Source of the DNA: Azospirillum brasilense
Lineage (GTDB): Bacteria; Pseudomonadota; Alphaproteobacteria; Azospirillales; Azospirillaceae
Direction: 5' to 3'
DNA: 64,000 nt
Assembly: GCF_007827795.1 (NCBI RefSeq)
Contig: NZ_VITI01000005.1
Span: 186,001-250,000, forward strand
In this document: piece after piece, positions 8,995 through 18,549 of the stretch
Layout of the letters: each line of letters starts with the position of its first letter
How positions within the stretch are numbered: the stretch's first letter is position 1
Translations under genes and position numbers: made by a program
Notes under the pieces: generated by a model
What the model saw: the letters and a program-made list of their open reading frames with translations, nothing else
Databases searched by the model: none
What the model was told of the DNA's origin: nothing

Positions 8995-9852
8995 ATGGAT
9001 CAGAAGATCATCGATCTGTACGACGAGTACACCCACCGGCCGCTGCCGCGCCGCGTCTTCCTGGAGCGGTTGGCGGTTCTGGCGGGCAGCGCGGCGGCCA
9101 TTCCGGCGATCCTCTCCCAGATCGAGCCGAACTACGCGCTGGCCGCCGAAGTGCCGGAGGACGACAGCCGAATCGCCACGGAGCGGGTCACCTTCCAGGG
9201 CGCGACCGGCGACGTCCAGGCCTACCGGGCCCGCCCGAAGCTGACCGAGCAGTCGCCGGCGGTGGTGGTGATCCATGAGAATCGCGGCCTCAATCCCTAC
9301 ATTGAGGACGTGACGCGGCGGCTGGCCGTGGCCGGCTTCGTCGCCATGGCTCCGGACCTGCTGTCCCCGCTCGGCGGCACCCCCCAGGACCCCGACCGTG
9401 CCCGCGAGATGATCGGCCAGCTCGACCCCGACAAGACGGTGAACAACCTGATCGCGTCGATGAGCGACCTCATGGCCTACCGCTACTCCAACGCCAAGGT
9501 GGGAGCCATCGGCTTCTGCTGGGGCGGCGGCATGATCAACCGGCTGGCCATCAAGGCGCCGGACCTCAAGGCGGGCGTCGTCTTCTACGGACCGGCGCCG
9601 GACCCGACGCTGGTCACCACGATCAAGTCGCCGCTTCAGCTCCACTACGCCGGGCTGGACAACAACGTGAACGCCAAGATCCCGGCCTATGAAGAGGCCT
9701 TGAAGAAGGGCGGCAAGTCCTACGAACTCTTCATGTACGAAAACGTGAATCACGCCTTCCACAACGACACGTCGGCGGAGCGCTACAACAAGGACGCGGC
9801 GGACCTCGCCTGGGGCCGGTCCGTGGAGTTCCTGAAGAAGAACCTGACCTGA
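8995..9852 (+). CDS. Tat-exported dienelactone hydrolase family protein
   Basis: This 285-residue alpha/beta hydrolase resembles the YghX/dienelactone hydrolase family. A long polar N-region (residues 1-18) precedes a twin-arginine motif PRRVFLERLAVLAGSAA with R19-R20, then a hydrophobic stretch and probable cleavage near AALAAE, so export of a folded enzyme to the periplasm is inferred. The nucleophile sits in GFCWGGGM (C175), and a C-terminal NHAFHND region probably supplies the His. The true substrate is unknown. A strong AAGGAGGGA ribosome-binding site precedes the ATG. It faces the convergent exporter gene with only 15 nt between the stops. Confidence 0.88.
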   Translation: MDQKIIDLYDEYTHRPLPRRVFLERLAVLAGSAAAIPAILSQIEPNYALAAEVPEDDSRIATERVTFQGATGDVQAYRARPKLTEQSPAVVVIHENRGLNPYIEDVTRRLAVAGFVAMAPDLLSPLGGTPQDPDRAREMIGQLDPDKTVNNLIASMSDLMAYRYSNAKVGAIGFCWGGGMINRLAIKAPDLKAGVVFYGPAPDPTLVTTIKSPLQLHYAGLDNNVNAKIPAYEEALKKGGKSYELFMYENVNHAFHNDTSAERYNKDAADLAWGRSVEFLKKNLT

Positions 9853-9867
9853 CCGCTCAGGCCCAAG

Positions 9868-10755
9868 TCAGAGCCGGCGGGTGGCGGGCCGTGCGGAGGG
9901 CAGCTTCAGCACGGCCACCGCCAGCCCGGCGAGGACGAGAAGCGCGCCGGCCATCTTCAGCGGCGTGAAGCTCTCCCCCAGGAACAGCGCGCTCGAACTC
10001 ATGCCGAAGACCGGCACCAGCAGCGAGAAGGGCGCCACCAGGCTCGCCGGGTAATGGCGCAGCAGGAAGCCCCAGGCGGCGAAGCCGAACAGCGTCGCCC
10101 CGAAGGCGATGTAGGCCACCGCCCCGACGCCCAGCGGTGTCAGATGCGTCAGGGCCTGCCACGCCCGGTCCGGCCCCTCCAGCCCCAGCGACAGCAGCAG
10201 CAGCGGAATCGGCGGCACCACGCTGACCCACAGCATCATGCGGAACAGGTCCGGCGCCTTGGCCTGTTTCATCAGCAGATTCGCCACGCCCCAGGCCGCG
10301 GCGGCGGCGATGACCAGCCCCAGCCCGATCAGCGAATCGCCCGCCGGCATTTCCAGCGCGATCAGGCCAATTCCGGAGAAGGCCACCGCCATGCCCAGCA
10401 CCTGCTTCGGTCCGGGCCGCTCACCCAGAACCGCCGCTGCGAACAGGGCGGTGAAGAAGGCCTGCGATTGCAGCACCAGCGACGACAGCCCCGCCGGCAT
10501 GCCGATGTCCATCCCGACGAACAGGAGCGAGAACTTCACCACCCCCAGCACCATCCCGATGCCCAGAATGAAGCGCCAGGGCACCGGCGGGCCGCCGCGA
10601 ACGCCCAGCACCACAAGCGGCAGCGCCGCTAGCGCGAAGCGCAGGGCGCAGAACAGGATCGGCGGGAAATCCGCGAGGCCGACCTTGATGGCGACGAAGT
10701 TGAAGCCCCAGATCGCCGCGACGGCGACGGCAAGGCCGATGTGAGCGGTGCGCAT
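9868..10755 (-). CDS. EamA/DMT family transporter
   Basis: This 295-residue inner-membrane protein has about ten hydrophobic helices arranged as two EamA repeats (about 1-140 and 145-285), the layout of the drug/metabolite exporter superfamily. Characteristic pieces are AAIWGFNFVAIKVGL near the N-terminus, an internal VIAAAAAWGVANLLMKQ repeat start, and VFGMSSSALFLGESFTPLK near residue 250. It resembles the amino-acid and O-acetylserine/cysteine exporter branch, but the substrate cannot be read from sequence. It is a single-gene unit convergent with the Tat hydrolase and followed on the minus strand by no close partner. Confidence 0.9.
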   Translation of the reverse strand: MRTAHIGLAVAVAAIWGFNFVAIKVGLADFPPILFCALRFALAALPLVVLGVRGGPPVPWRFILGIGMVLGVVKFSLLFVGMDIGMPAGLSSLVLQSQAFFTALFAAAVLGERPGPKQVLGMAVAFSGIGLIALEMPAGDSLIGLGLVIAAAAAWGVANLLMKQAKAPDLFRMMLWVSVVPPIPLLLLSLGLEGPDRAWQALTHLTPLGVGAVAYIAFGATLFGFAAWGFLLRHYPASLVAPFSLLVPVFGMSSSALFLGESFTPLKMAGALLVLAGLAVAVLKLPSARPATRRL

Positions 10756-10837
10756 GGGAATGGAGGCTAGAGACGCACTGCCCGTCGGTCAATGCGGTGC
10801 CCGATGCACCCATCGCGGGTCAGACCTCCAAATCTCT

Positions 10838-11437
10838 TCACTTATCCGTATGCAGGATGCGGCACTCGTCCAACGCGGCCAGCGCCCAGGAGGACCCGCC
10901 CAGATTGACGTCGCCGATGTCCGTTCCGCCGCCGTCCCCTTGTAGGGTCACCGCACGCGACCGCATGAAGGGCTCGAACAGATCCTCGTACTTCGGCAGC
11001 TCGACCGGAACCACCACGCCGCCGTCGGGCAGTGGGCTGGCGTCCAGCGCCATGGTCTCGCCGTCGGGGAAGATGGCGGTCAGGCGGCTGTCCGCTCCCT
11101 TGGCCTGGGCGTGCTGGTCGGCGTTGACCAGCATGGCCGCTCCCTTCGCCGTCGCCCGGAAGGAGAGGGGGGAGGAGTCGTCCGTCCGTGTGGCGTAGCA
11201 GTAGGCCGAGCCGGTCTTGGTCGCCGGATGAGCCCGCACGACCCAGCCCTTGTTCTGCGCGACGACGCGCCCCGGCGCGTCGGACAGGGGCGAGGCGGGC
11301 GGTTCGGGCGGCGGCGGCCGGTGGGTCCGCTCCGCGGACGGTGCGGGCGCGCCGGTGGTCTGGCAAGCCGTGAGGAGCGTGGCCGCCAGCACCGCCAGGA
11401 CGGCGCTGGAGCGGATGCGGCGCATGGAACGTGTCAT
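10838..11437 (-). CDS. Putative lipoprotein of unknown function
   Basis: The 199-residue product begins with a basic stretch (MTRSMRRIRSS), a hydrophobic core and the lipobox LTAC with C25, so a lipid-anchored envelope protein is inferred. A Pro-rich segment (THRPPPPEPPASP) at about 37-50 would act as a spacer, followed by a domain with AQNKGWVVRAHPATKTGSAY and a C-terminal ECRILHTDK. I recognise no known family. The start may also be the ATG at 11425. A much longer open frame on this strand across dnaE is an artefact of base composition. It is divergent from dnaE with a 192-nt gap showing no clear promoter. Confidence 0.72.
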   Translation of the reverse strand: MTRSMRRIRSSAVLAVLAATLLTACQTTGAPAPSAERTHRPPPPEPPASPLSDAPGRVVAQNKGWVVRAHPATKTGSAYCYATRTDDSSPLSFRATAKGAAMLVNADQHAQAKGADSRLTAIFPDGETMALDASPLPDGGVVVPVELPKYEDLFEPFMRSRAVTLQGDGGGTDIGDVNLGGSSWALAALDECRILHTDK

Positions 11438-11629
11438 TCTCGGATCGTGGCTCTGCCTCTTTCGATAGCACGAACACGCATGATCGGGGAATCTTCCCTT
11501 GCCTTCGACAGGGTTGGCGCATCGCCGCATGGCCGGGCCCGCGCTTGGTCCCTTGCAGTGCGGGGCGGGATGCGCGACGACTAGGGGTGTGTTCTTTTCC
11601 CTCTGCCGGAACCGGTGACCATTCCCGCC

Positions 11630-14600
11630 ATGCCCCACGCCGACTTCATCCACCTGCGCGTCCACTCCGCCTATTCCCTGTCCGAGGGCGCCATCAAGGT
11701 GAAGGAACTGGTCAAGCTCTGCCAGAAGAAGGGGATGCCGGCGGTCGCCGTGACCGACACCGGCAACCTGTTCGGCGCGCTGGAGTTCGCGCTGGCCGCC
11801 GCGGATTCGGGCGTGCAGCCGATCATCGGCACGGTCCTGGGCATCACCCGAGTCGGCCCGTCCAACGGCAAGCCGGGCCTGCCGGGCAAGGCGGCGTCGG
11901 TCCCCGACCAGATCGTCCTGCTCTGCCAGAGCGACGAGGGCTACCGGAACCTGATGAAGCTGGTCTCCAGGGCCTTCCTGGAGTCGGACCCGATGGCCGG
12001 GCCGCAGATTCCGCTGGACGCGCTGGAGGGCCATTCCGCCGGGTTGATCGCGCTGACCGGCGGTCCCGCCGGCTCGGTCGGTCGCCTGTTGGGCGAGGGG
12101 CAGAAGGATCTGGCGCTCGACGTCCTGGAGCGGCTGAAGCGGCTGTTCCCCGGCCGGCTCTACGTCGAGCTTCAGCGTCATCGCGATCATTTCCAGGTGA
12201 TCGAGGACGCCATCGAGCCGGCGCTGATCGACCTCGCCTACGCCCACGACCTGCCGCTGGTCGCCACCAACGACTGCTATTTCGCGACCGAGGACATGTA
12301 CGAGGCGCACGACGCGCTGCTCTGCATCGCCGAGGGCGCCTATATCAGCCAGACCGAGCGCCGCCGCCTGACCCCCGACCACCGCTTCAAGTCGGCCGAG
12401 GAGATGCGGGAGCTGTTCAAGGACCTGCCGGAGGCGGTGGACAACACGGTCGCCATCGCCCGGCGCTGCTCCTTCCTGCTGAAGCCGATCAAGCCCATCC
12501 TGCCGCCCTTCCCCTGCGAGGGCGGCCGTGACGAAGGGGAGGAATTGCGCGCCCAGTCCCGCGAGGGCCTGGAGATGCGGCTGAACAGCGTCGTCTACAC
12601 CCCGGACATGACGCCGGAGCAGCGCGCGGAAACCCGCAAGACCTACTTCGAGCGGCTGGAGTTCGAGCTGGACGTCATCGTGTCGATGAAGTTCCCCGGC
12701 TACTTCCTGATCGTCTCGGACTTCATCAAGTGGGCCAAGTCGCACGACATCCCGGTGGGGCCGGGCCGCGGTTCGGGTGCCGGCTCGGTCGTCGCCTGGG
12801 CGCTGACCATCACCGACCTCGACCCGCTGCGCTTCGGCCTGCTGTTCGAGCGCTTCCTGAATCCCGAGCGCGTGTCGATGCCCGACTTCGACGTGGATTT
12901 CTGCCAGGACCGCCGCGAGGAGGTGATCCGCTACGTCCAGGACAAGTACGGATACGACCGCGTCGCCCAGATCATCACCTTCGGTAAGCTGCAGGCCCGC
13001 GCCGTGCTGCGCGACGTCGGGCGCGTGCTCCAGATGCCCTACGGGCAGGTGGACAAGATCTGCAAGCTGGTGCCGAACAACCCGGCCAACCCGGTGACAC
13101 TCCAGCAGGCGCTGGACAGCGAGGAGCTGCTGCGCCAGGCCCGCGACGGCGACGAGACGGTGGCGCGCCTCGTCAACATCGCGCTGAAGCTGGAGGGGCT
13201 GTACCGCCACGCCTCGACCCACGCGGCGGGCGTGGTGATCGCCGACCGCCCGCTGCACGATCTGGTGCCGCTGTACCGCGATCCGCGCTCCGACATGCCG
13301 GTCACCCAGTTCAACATGAAGTTCGTCGAGCAGGCCGGGCTGGTGAAGTTCGACTTCCTCGGCCTGAAGACGCTGACCGTGTTGAAGACGGCGGTGGACC
13401 TGATCCCGGAGAAGCCGGACCTGACCACCGTCACGCTGGACGACGTGAAGAGCTACGAGCTTCTGGGCCGCGCCGAGTCGACCGGCGTGTTCCAGTTGGA
13501 AAGCTCGGGCATGCGCGACGTGCTGCGCCGGCTGAAGCCGAACCGGCTGGAGGACATCATCGCGCTGGTGTCGCTCTACCGCCCCGGCCCGATGGACAAC
13601 ATTCCCAAATACATCAAGGTGAAGAACGGCGAGGAGCCCGCCGACTACATGAACCCGACCCTGGAGCCGATCCTGAAGGAGACCTTCGGGATCATGATCT
13701 ACCAGGAGCAGGTCATGCAGATCGCCCAGGTGCTGTCCGGCTACTCGCTGGGCGGCGCCGACCTTCTGCGCCGCGCCATGGGCAAGAAGATCAAAGAGGA
13801 GATGGACGCCCAGCGGAAGATCTTCTGCGACGGCGCCGCCGGCCGCGGGGTGGACCCCGATCAGGCCAGCATGATCTTTGATCAGGTCATGAAGTTCGCC
13901 GGCTACGGCTTCAACAAGAGCCACGCCGCCGCCTACGCCCTGGTCGCCTACCACACCGCCTATCTGAAGGCGAACCACCCGGTGGAGTTCATGGCGGCGT
14001 CGATGACGCTCGACCTCGGCAACACCGACAAGCTGAACGTCTTCCGGCAGGAGCTGGTGCGGCTGAAGATCAAGCTGCTGACTCCGGACATCAACAAATC
14101 CGACAGCATCTTCGGGGTGGAGGCGCTGCCCGACGGCGGCAAGGCGGTGCGCTACGCGCTGGCCGCCGTGAAGGGCGTCGGCCTGCCGGCCATGAAGGCG
14201 GTGGTGGAGGAGCGGCGGAAGAACGGTCCCTACAAGAGCCTGTTCGATTTCGCCCGCCGCCTCGACCTGAAGACCATCAACAAGCGCCAGCTCGAAAACC
14301 TGACCTGCGCCGGAGCCTTCGACGGCATCAACCCGAACCGCGCCCAGGTGCACGCGGCGCTGGAGACGCTGATCCGCTACGCCCAGGCCGAGGCGGCGGA
14401 GCGCGACAGCGGCATCGGCAACCTGTTCGGCGGCGCCGGCGGCGGGCTGAAGGAGCCGGACCTGCCCAAGGTCAAGGAGTGGGAGCCGTTGGAGAAGCTG
14501 AAGCACGAGTTCGGCGCCATCGGCTTCTACCTGTCCGCCCACCCTCTGGACGCCTTCGCCGGTCCGCTCGCCCGCATGAGGGTGGTGCGGTCGGCGGACC

Positions 14601-15112
14601 TCGCCACGGTGGTGACCGGCGGCGGCTCGACCCGGCGCAGCGTCGCCGGCATCGTGGTCAGCCGCAAGGAGAAGACGGCGAAGTCGGGCAACCGCTTCGC
14701 CTTCGTGGAGCTGTCCGACGGCAGCGGCGGCTATGAGGTGACGGTCTTCTCCGAGGTGCTGGCGACCAACCGCGACCTTCTGGAGGCCGGACGCCCGGTG
14801 TTGATGACCGTGGACGTCCAGATGAACGGCGAGGACATCCGCCTGACCTGCCAGGAGGTGAAGCCTCTGGAGGACGCCGTCGCCCAGGTGTCGGACGGCT
14901 TGAGGGTGGTGGTGCGCGACGGCGGGCCGGTGGAGAGCATCCGCGGCATGCTGGAGCGGCTGGCCCGCGGCAAGGGCAAGATCCACCTGCTGGTCGAGAT
15001 CGACCCGTTGAAGGAGGTGGAGATCCAGCTTCCCGGTTCCTTCAACATCACCAACCAGAGCCGGGCCGCGCTGAAGGCGGTGCCCGGCGTGGTGGAAGTG
15101 GTGGAACTGTAG
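11630..15112 (+). CDS. dnaE: DNA polymerase III subunit alpha
   Basis: This is the replicative C-family polymerase. The 1160-residue protein opens with the PHP domain (HLRVHSAYSLSEGAIK), then the catalytic region with GPGRGSGAGSVVAWAL near 377 and the acidic motif PDFDVDFC at 418-425, whose aspartates bind the metals. Downstream are the fingers, helix-hairpin-helix and an OB-fold region near residue 1005 (RSVAGIVVSRKEKTAKSG). ATG 11630 (MPHADFIHLRVHS) fits the usual family N-terminus; an in-frame GTG at 11615 would add five residues. Neither start has an obvious Shine-Dalgarno. Length is normal for the family. Confidence 0.96.
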   Translation: MPHADFIHLRVHSAYSLSEGAIKVKELVKLCQKKGMPAVAVTDTGNLFGALEFALAAADSGVQPIIGTVLGITRVGPSNGKPGLPGKAASVPDQIVLLCQSDEGYRNLMKLVSRAFLESDPMAGPQIPLDALEGHSAGLIALTGGPAGSVGRLLGEGQKDLALDVLERLKRLFPGRLYVELQRHRDHFQVIEDAIEPALIDLAYAHDLPLVATNDCYFATEDMYEAHDALLCIAEGAYISQTERRRLTPDHRFKSAEEMRELFKDLPEAVDNTVAIARRCSFLLKPIKPILPPFPCEGGRDEGEELRAQSREGLEMRLNSVVYTPDMTPEQRAETRKTYFERLEFELDVIVSMKFPGYFLIVSDFIKWAKSHDIPVGPGRGSGAGSVVAWALTITDLDPLRFGLLFERFLNPERVSMPDFDVDFCQDRREEVIRYVQDKYGYDRVAQIITFGKLQARAVLRDVGRVLQMPYGQVDKICKLVPNNPANPVTLQQALDSEELLRQARDGDETVARLVNIALKLEGLYRHASTHAAGVVIADRPLHDLVPLYRDPRSDMPVTQFNMKFVEQAGLVKFDFLGLKTLTVLKTAVDLIPEKPDLTTVTLDDVKSYELLGRAESTGVFQLESSGMRDVLRRLKPNRLEDIIALVSLYRPGPMDNIPKYIKVKNGEEPADYMNPTLEPILKETFGIMIYQEQVMQIAQVLSGYSLGGADLLRRAMGKKIKEEMDAQRKIFCDGAAGRGVDPDQASMIFDQVMKFAGYGFNKSHAAAYALVAYHTAYLKANHPVEFMAASMTLDLGNTDKLNVFRQELVRLKIKLLTPDINKSDSIFGVEALPDGGKAVRYALAAVKGVGLPAMKAVVEERRKNGPYKSLFDFARRLDLKTINKRQLENLTCAGAFDGINPNRAQVHAALETLIRYAQAEAAERDSGIGNLFGGAGGGLKEPDLPKVKEWEPLEKLKHEFGAIGFYLSAHPLDAFAGPLARMRVVRSADLATVVTGGGSTRRSVAGIVVSRKEKTAKSGNRFAFVELSDGSGGYEVTVFSEVLATNRDLLEAGRPVLMTVDVQMNGEDIRLTCQEVKPLEDAVAQVSDGLRVVVRDGGPVESIRGMLERLARGKGKIHLLVEIDPLKEVEIQLPGSFNITNQSRAALKAVPGVVEVVEL

Positions 15113-15183
15113 AGAATACGCTTTCCATGACGAAGCGGTGCGCGATGCACCGCATTCGGCACCAACCAATTGGCAAACCGGTG

Positions 15184-15212
15184 TTGCCAAAGCGGTTGCG
15201 GCGGGCTATGTA
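15184..15212 (+). promoter_or_regulatory. Candidate sigma-70 promoter for rpsB
   Basis: TTGCCA (15184-15189) and TATGTA (15207-15212) are separated by exactly 17 nt. Transcription would start near 15219, giving a leader of about 115 nt before rpsB, typical of an autoregulated ribosomal-protein operon. Confidence 0.6.
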
Positions 15213-15334
15213 AGCGCCGTCGTCAAAACCTCACGCGGGCTGGCGGTCCCTCGGCTTTACCCCGATGGCCCGATCCGGTGTCCTGTAACAGGGACAGTGC
15301 CCGCGGCGGAGCAACCGGAAAAGGACTTTTCCAA

Positions 15335-16129
15335 ATGGCTATTCCGTCTTTCACCATGCGCCAGCTGCTCGAAGCCGGCGTCCACTTCGGTCACCACACC
15401 CGTCGCTGGAACCCGAAGATGGGTACGTACATCTTCGGCGTGCGCAACGGCGTGCACATCATCGACCTGGAGCAGACCGTTCCGGCGCTGCACCGCGCCC
15501 TGCAGGCCGTCCGTGACGTTGTCGCCGGCGGCGGCCGCGTCCTCTTTGTCGGCACCAAGCGCCAGGCCCAGGAAAAGGTGGCCGAGGCCGCGTCGAAGTG
15601 CGGCCAGTATTACGTCAACCACCGCTGGCTCGGCGGCATGCTGACCAACTGGAAGACCATCTCCCAGTCGATCAAGCGCCTGCGCGAGATGGAAGAGCGT
15701 CTGGGCGGCGACACCTCGGGCCTGACCAAGCGCGAAATCCTCGAGCTGACCCGCGAGCGCGACAAGCTGGAGCGCGCGCTGGGCGGCATCAAGGAGATGG
15801 GCGGCCTGCCGGACGTCCTCTTCATCATCGACACCAACAAGGAGTCGATCGCGGTCAAGGAAGCCAACAAGCTGGGCATTCCGGTCATCGCGGTGATCGA
15901 CAGCAACTCCGATCCGGACGGCGTGGCCTTCCCGATCCCGGGCAACGACGACGCGCTGCGCGCCATCGACCTGTACTGCGAGCTGGTGAATGGCGCCGTG
16001 CTCGACGGCCTGCAGGCCGAGATGAGCGCCGCCGGCATCGACGTCGGCTCCAGCGAGGAGGCTCCGGCCGAGCAGCTGCTGGAAGCCGAAGCGGAAGAGG
16101 CCGCGCCGGCTGAGCAAGCCCAGGCCTGA
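15335..16129 (+). CDS. rpsB: 30S ribosomal protein S2
   Basis: S2 binds the small ribosomal subunit near S1. The 264-residue protein starts [20 protein letters not shown] and contains [47 protein letters not shown] and the nucleotide-independent [19 protein letters not shown] motif. The C-terminus carries an acidic Glu/Ala-rich tail (about 240-264), common in alphaproteobacteria. The ATG has AAAAGGA upstream. A candidate promoter lies at 15184-15212 and a terminator-like hairpin follows the stop. Confidence 0.98.
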   Translation: MAIPSFTMRQLLEAGVHFGHHTRRWNPKMGTYIFGVRNGVHIIDLEQTVPALHRALQAVRDVVAGGGRVLFVGTKRQAQEKVAEAASKCGQYYVNHRWLGGMLTNWKTISQSIKRLREMEERLGGDTSGLTKREILELTRERDKLERALGGIKEMGGLPDVLFIIDTNKESIAVKEANKLGIPVIAVIDSNSDPDGVAFPIPGNDDALRAIDLYCELVNGAVLDGLQAEMSAAGIDVGSSEEAPAEQLLEAEAEEAAPAEQAQA

Positions 16130-16143
16130 TCCCGGTGATGCGG

Positions 16144-16184
16144 GGCAGCCGGGCCTTATGACCTATGGCCCGGCTGCCTTTTTT
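16144..16184 (+). terminator. Intrinsic terminator between rpsB and tsf
   Basis: A perfect 12-bp stem (GGCAGCCGGGCC with GGCCCGGCTGCC), an 11-nt loop and six T residues. It lies 60 nt before tsf and probably sets the rpsB to tsf ratio by partial termination. Confidence 0.9.
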
Positions 16185-16244
16185 ATGAGTTGTTTGGATC
16201 AACCCGATCCGCTTGGATCTGTTCGGAAGGAAGAGGGCGATACC

Positions 16245-17174
16245 ATGGCCGAGATTACCGCCGCGCTCGTCAAGGAACTGCGCGAGAAGACCGGCGCGGG
16301 CATGATGGACTGCAAGAAGGCGCTGGCCGAGACCCAGGGCGACCTCGAGGGCGCCGTCGACTGGCTGCGCAAGAAGGGCCTCGCCGCCGCCGCCAAGAAG
16401 TCCGGCCGCGTCGCCGCCGAGGGTCTGGTCGCCGTCGCCACCGCCGGCACCGCGGGCGCCGTCGTCGAGGTGAACGCCGAGACCGACTTCGTCGCGCGCA
16501 ACGACAAGTTCCAGGCCTTCTCCCTGAAGGCCGCCGAGCTGGTCCTGTCCGGTTCGGGCGACGTCGAGGGTCTGAAGGGCACCGCCTATCCGGACGCCGG
16601 CCGCACGGTCCAGGAAGAGCTGACCACCCTGATCGCCACCATCGGCGAGAACATGAACATCCGCCGCTCGGCCAAGCTGTCGGTTCCGGCGGGCGTCGTC
16701 GTGTCCTACGTCCACTCGGCCATCGCGCCGGGCCTCGGCAAGATCGGCGTTCTGGTCGCCCTGGAGTCGACCGGCGACACCGCCAAGCTGAACGAGCTGG
16801 GCAAGCAGGTCGCGATGCACATCGCCGCCGCCCGTCCGGACGCCCTGGACATCGCCGATGTCGACACCTCCGCGCTGGAGCGTGAGCGCAACGTGCTCGC
16901 CGAGCAGGCCCGCGCCTCCGGCAAGCCGGAGAACATCGTCGAGAAGATGCTCGAAGGCCGCATCCGCAAGTACTACGAGGAAGTGGTGCTTCTGGAGCAG
17001 ACCTACGTGATCGACGGCGAGACCAAGGTCCGCAAGGTGGTTGAGAACGCCGCCAAGGACGTCGGCGCTCCGGTCAAGGTGACGGGCTTCGTCCGCTTCG
17101 CGCTGGGCGAGGGCATCGAGAAGGCGGAGAGCGATTTCGCCGCCGAAGTCGCCGCCGCCGCCGGCCAGAAGTAA
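16245..17174 (+). CDS. tsf: Elongation factor Ts
   Basis: EF-Ts is the nucleotide exchange factor that regenerates EF-Tu-GTP. The 309-residue protein has the N-terminal UBA-like domain with [21 protein letters not shown], followed by [14 protein letters not shown] and the C-terminal [19 protein letters not shown] region. The ATG at 16245 is preceded by GGAAGGAAGAGG. It is the standard partner of rpsB and precedes pyrH by 54 nt. Length and motifs are normal. Confidence 0.98.
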   Translation: MAEITAALVKELREKTGAGMMDCKKALAETQGDLEGAVDWLRKKGLAAAAKKSGRVAAEGLVAVATAGTAGAVVEVNAETDFVARNDKFQAFSLKAAELVLSGSGDVEGLKGTAYPDAGRTVQEELTTLIATIGENMNIRRSAKLSVPAGVVVSYVHSAIAPGLGKIGVLVALESTGDTAKLNELGKQVAMHIAAARPDALDIADVDTSALERERNVLAEQARASGKPENIVEKMLEGRIRKYYEEVVLLEQTYVIDGETKVRKVVENAAKDVGAPVKVTGFVRFALGEGIEKAESDFAAEVAAAAGQK

Positions 17175-17228
17175 GGACCCGGCAGCCCGCCGCACGCACT
17201 CTTCACACCAACCGGGAGAAAGCCCCCC

Positions 17229-17984
17229 ATGGCCCAGACCACCGGGACCACCGAGCCGGCTGACGGCATCCGCTTCAAACGAGTCCTGCTGAAGGTGTCG
17301 GGCGAGGCGTTGATGGGTCAGCGCGACTACGGCCTCGACCCGGAGGTGGTCAACCGCGTCGCCAACGAGGTGAAGGCGGTGATCCAGCTGGGCGTCCAGG
17401 TCAGCCTGGTCATCGGCGGGGGCAACATCTTCCGCGGCGTGAAGGGTGCGGCGAGCGGCATGGAGCGCGCCTCGGCCGACTACATCGGAATGCTCGCCAC
17501 CGTGATGAACGCCCTGTCGATGCAGAGCGCTCTGGAGCGGATGGGTGTGACCACCCGCGTGCAGTCGGCCATTCCCATGTCCTCGGTGTGCGAGCCCTAC
17601 ATCCGGCGCCGCGCCATCCGGCACATGGAGAAGGGCCGCGTGGTGATCTTCGCCGCCGGCACCGGGAACCCCTTCTTCACCACCGACACCGCCGCCGCGC
17701 TGCGTGCGTCGGAGATGGGCTGCGACGCACTGCTGAAGGGCACGCAGGTGGACGGCGTCTACACCGCCGACCCGAAGAAGGTGAAGGACGCCGAGCGATA
17801 CGAACGCCTGGGCTATCTGGAGGTCCTGGCGAACGATTTGCAGGTGATGGACGCCTCCGCGATTTCCCTGGCGCGCGAAAGCCGCATTCCCATACTCGTG
17901 TTCTCGATCCACACCCCCGGCGCATTCGCCGAGGTGATGCAGGGCCGGGGCAAGTTTACGATCATCAACGAAGAAACGGAGTGA
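17229..17984 (+). CDS. pyrH: UMP kinase
   Basis: This hexameric amino-acid-kinase-fold enzyme phosphorylates UMP to UDP for pyrimidine nucleotide supply. The 251-residue protein shows [14 protein letters not shown] near the N-terminus, [10 protein letters not shown] (glycine-rich loop), [18 protein letters not shown] (UMP and ATP site) and [10 protein letters not shown]. The first about 15 residues form a short variable extension. The ATG follows a GGGAGAAAG site. The frr start lies 3 nt after the stop. Confidence 0.97.
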   Translation: MAQTTGTTEPADGIRFKRVLLKVSGEALMGQRDYGLDPEVVNRVANEVKAVIQLGVQVSLVIGGGNIFRGVKGAASGMERASADYIGMLATVMNALSMQSALERMGVTTRVQSAIPMSSVCEPYIRRRAIRHMEKGRVVIFAAGTGNPFFTTDTAAALRASEMGCDALLKGTQVDGVYTADPKKVKDAERYERLGYLEVLANDLQVMDASAISLARESRIPILVFSIHTPGAFAEVMQGRGKFTIINEETE

Positions 17985-17987
17985 GCC

Positions 17988-18545
17988 GTGGCTGCGCCCG
18001 ATGCATCGGATCTCAAGCGCCGCATGGAAGGAGCGCTTGAGGCGTTTCGCAAGGAGTTGAGCGGTCTGCGCACCGGCCGCGCCTCCGCCAGCCTGCTTGA
18101 GCCCGTCACCATTGAGGCTTACGGCGCCAGGATGCACCTCAAGGAGGTCGGCACCGTCAGCGTGCCGGAGCCGCGCCTGATCGTCGTGCAGGTCTGGGAC
18201 CGCGGGATGGTCAAGGCCGTCGAGAAGGGCATCCGCGATTCGGGTCTCGGCCTGAACCCGCAGACGGAAGGCCAGTCGATCCGCGTGCCGCTGCCCGACC
18301 TGACGCAGGAACGCCGCAAGGAGCTCGCCAAGGTCGCCCATAAATACGCCGAGCAGGCTCGCGTCGCCGTGCGCAACGTGCGCCGCGACGGCATGGACGG
18401 CCTGAAGAAGGCCGAGAAGGCCGGCGACATCTCGCAGGACGAGCACAAGGGGCTCGGCGAGAAGGTCCAGGCGCTGACCGATCAGTACATCAAGCTGGTC
18501 GACGATGCGCTTGCGGCGAAAGAAAAGGACATCATGCAGGTCTGA
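17988..18545 (+). CDS. frr: Ribosome recycling factor
   Basis: RRF, with EF-G, splits post-termination ribosomes. The 185-residue product has the two-domain family layout: helices starting [26 protein letters not shown], the beta domain with [17 protein letters not shown], and the long C-terminal helix. The GTG start at 17988 has CGGAG six nucleotides upstream, inside the end of pyrH, so translation is probably coupled to pyrH. The tail ([10 protein letters not shown]) is canonical. Confidence 0.97.
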   Translation: MAAPDASDLKRRMEGALEAFRKELSGLRTGRASASLLEPVTIEAYGARMHLKEVGTVSVPEPRLIVVQVWDRGMVKAVEKGIRDSGLGLNPQTEGQSIRVPLPDLTQERRKELAKVAHKYAEQARVAVRNVRRDGMDGLKKAEKAGDISQDEHKGLGEKVQALTDQYIKLVDDALAAKEKDIMQV

Positions 18546-18549
18546 CGGC

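Noticed and set aside
10838..15190. A 1450-codon open frame on the minus strand across dnaE
   Set aside because: It is antisense to the unmistakable dnaE and its translation is low-complexity (His, Gln, Leu, Arg rich), typical of the stop-poor shadow frames of GC-rich genes. Only its last 199 codons (lipoprotein) are supported.
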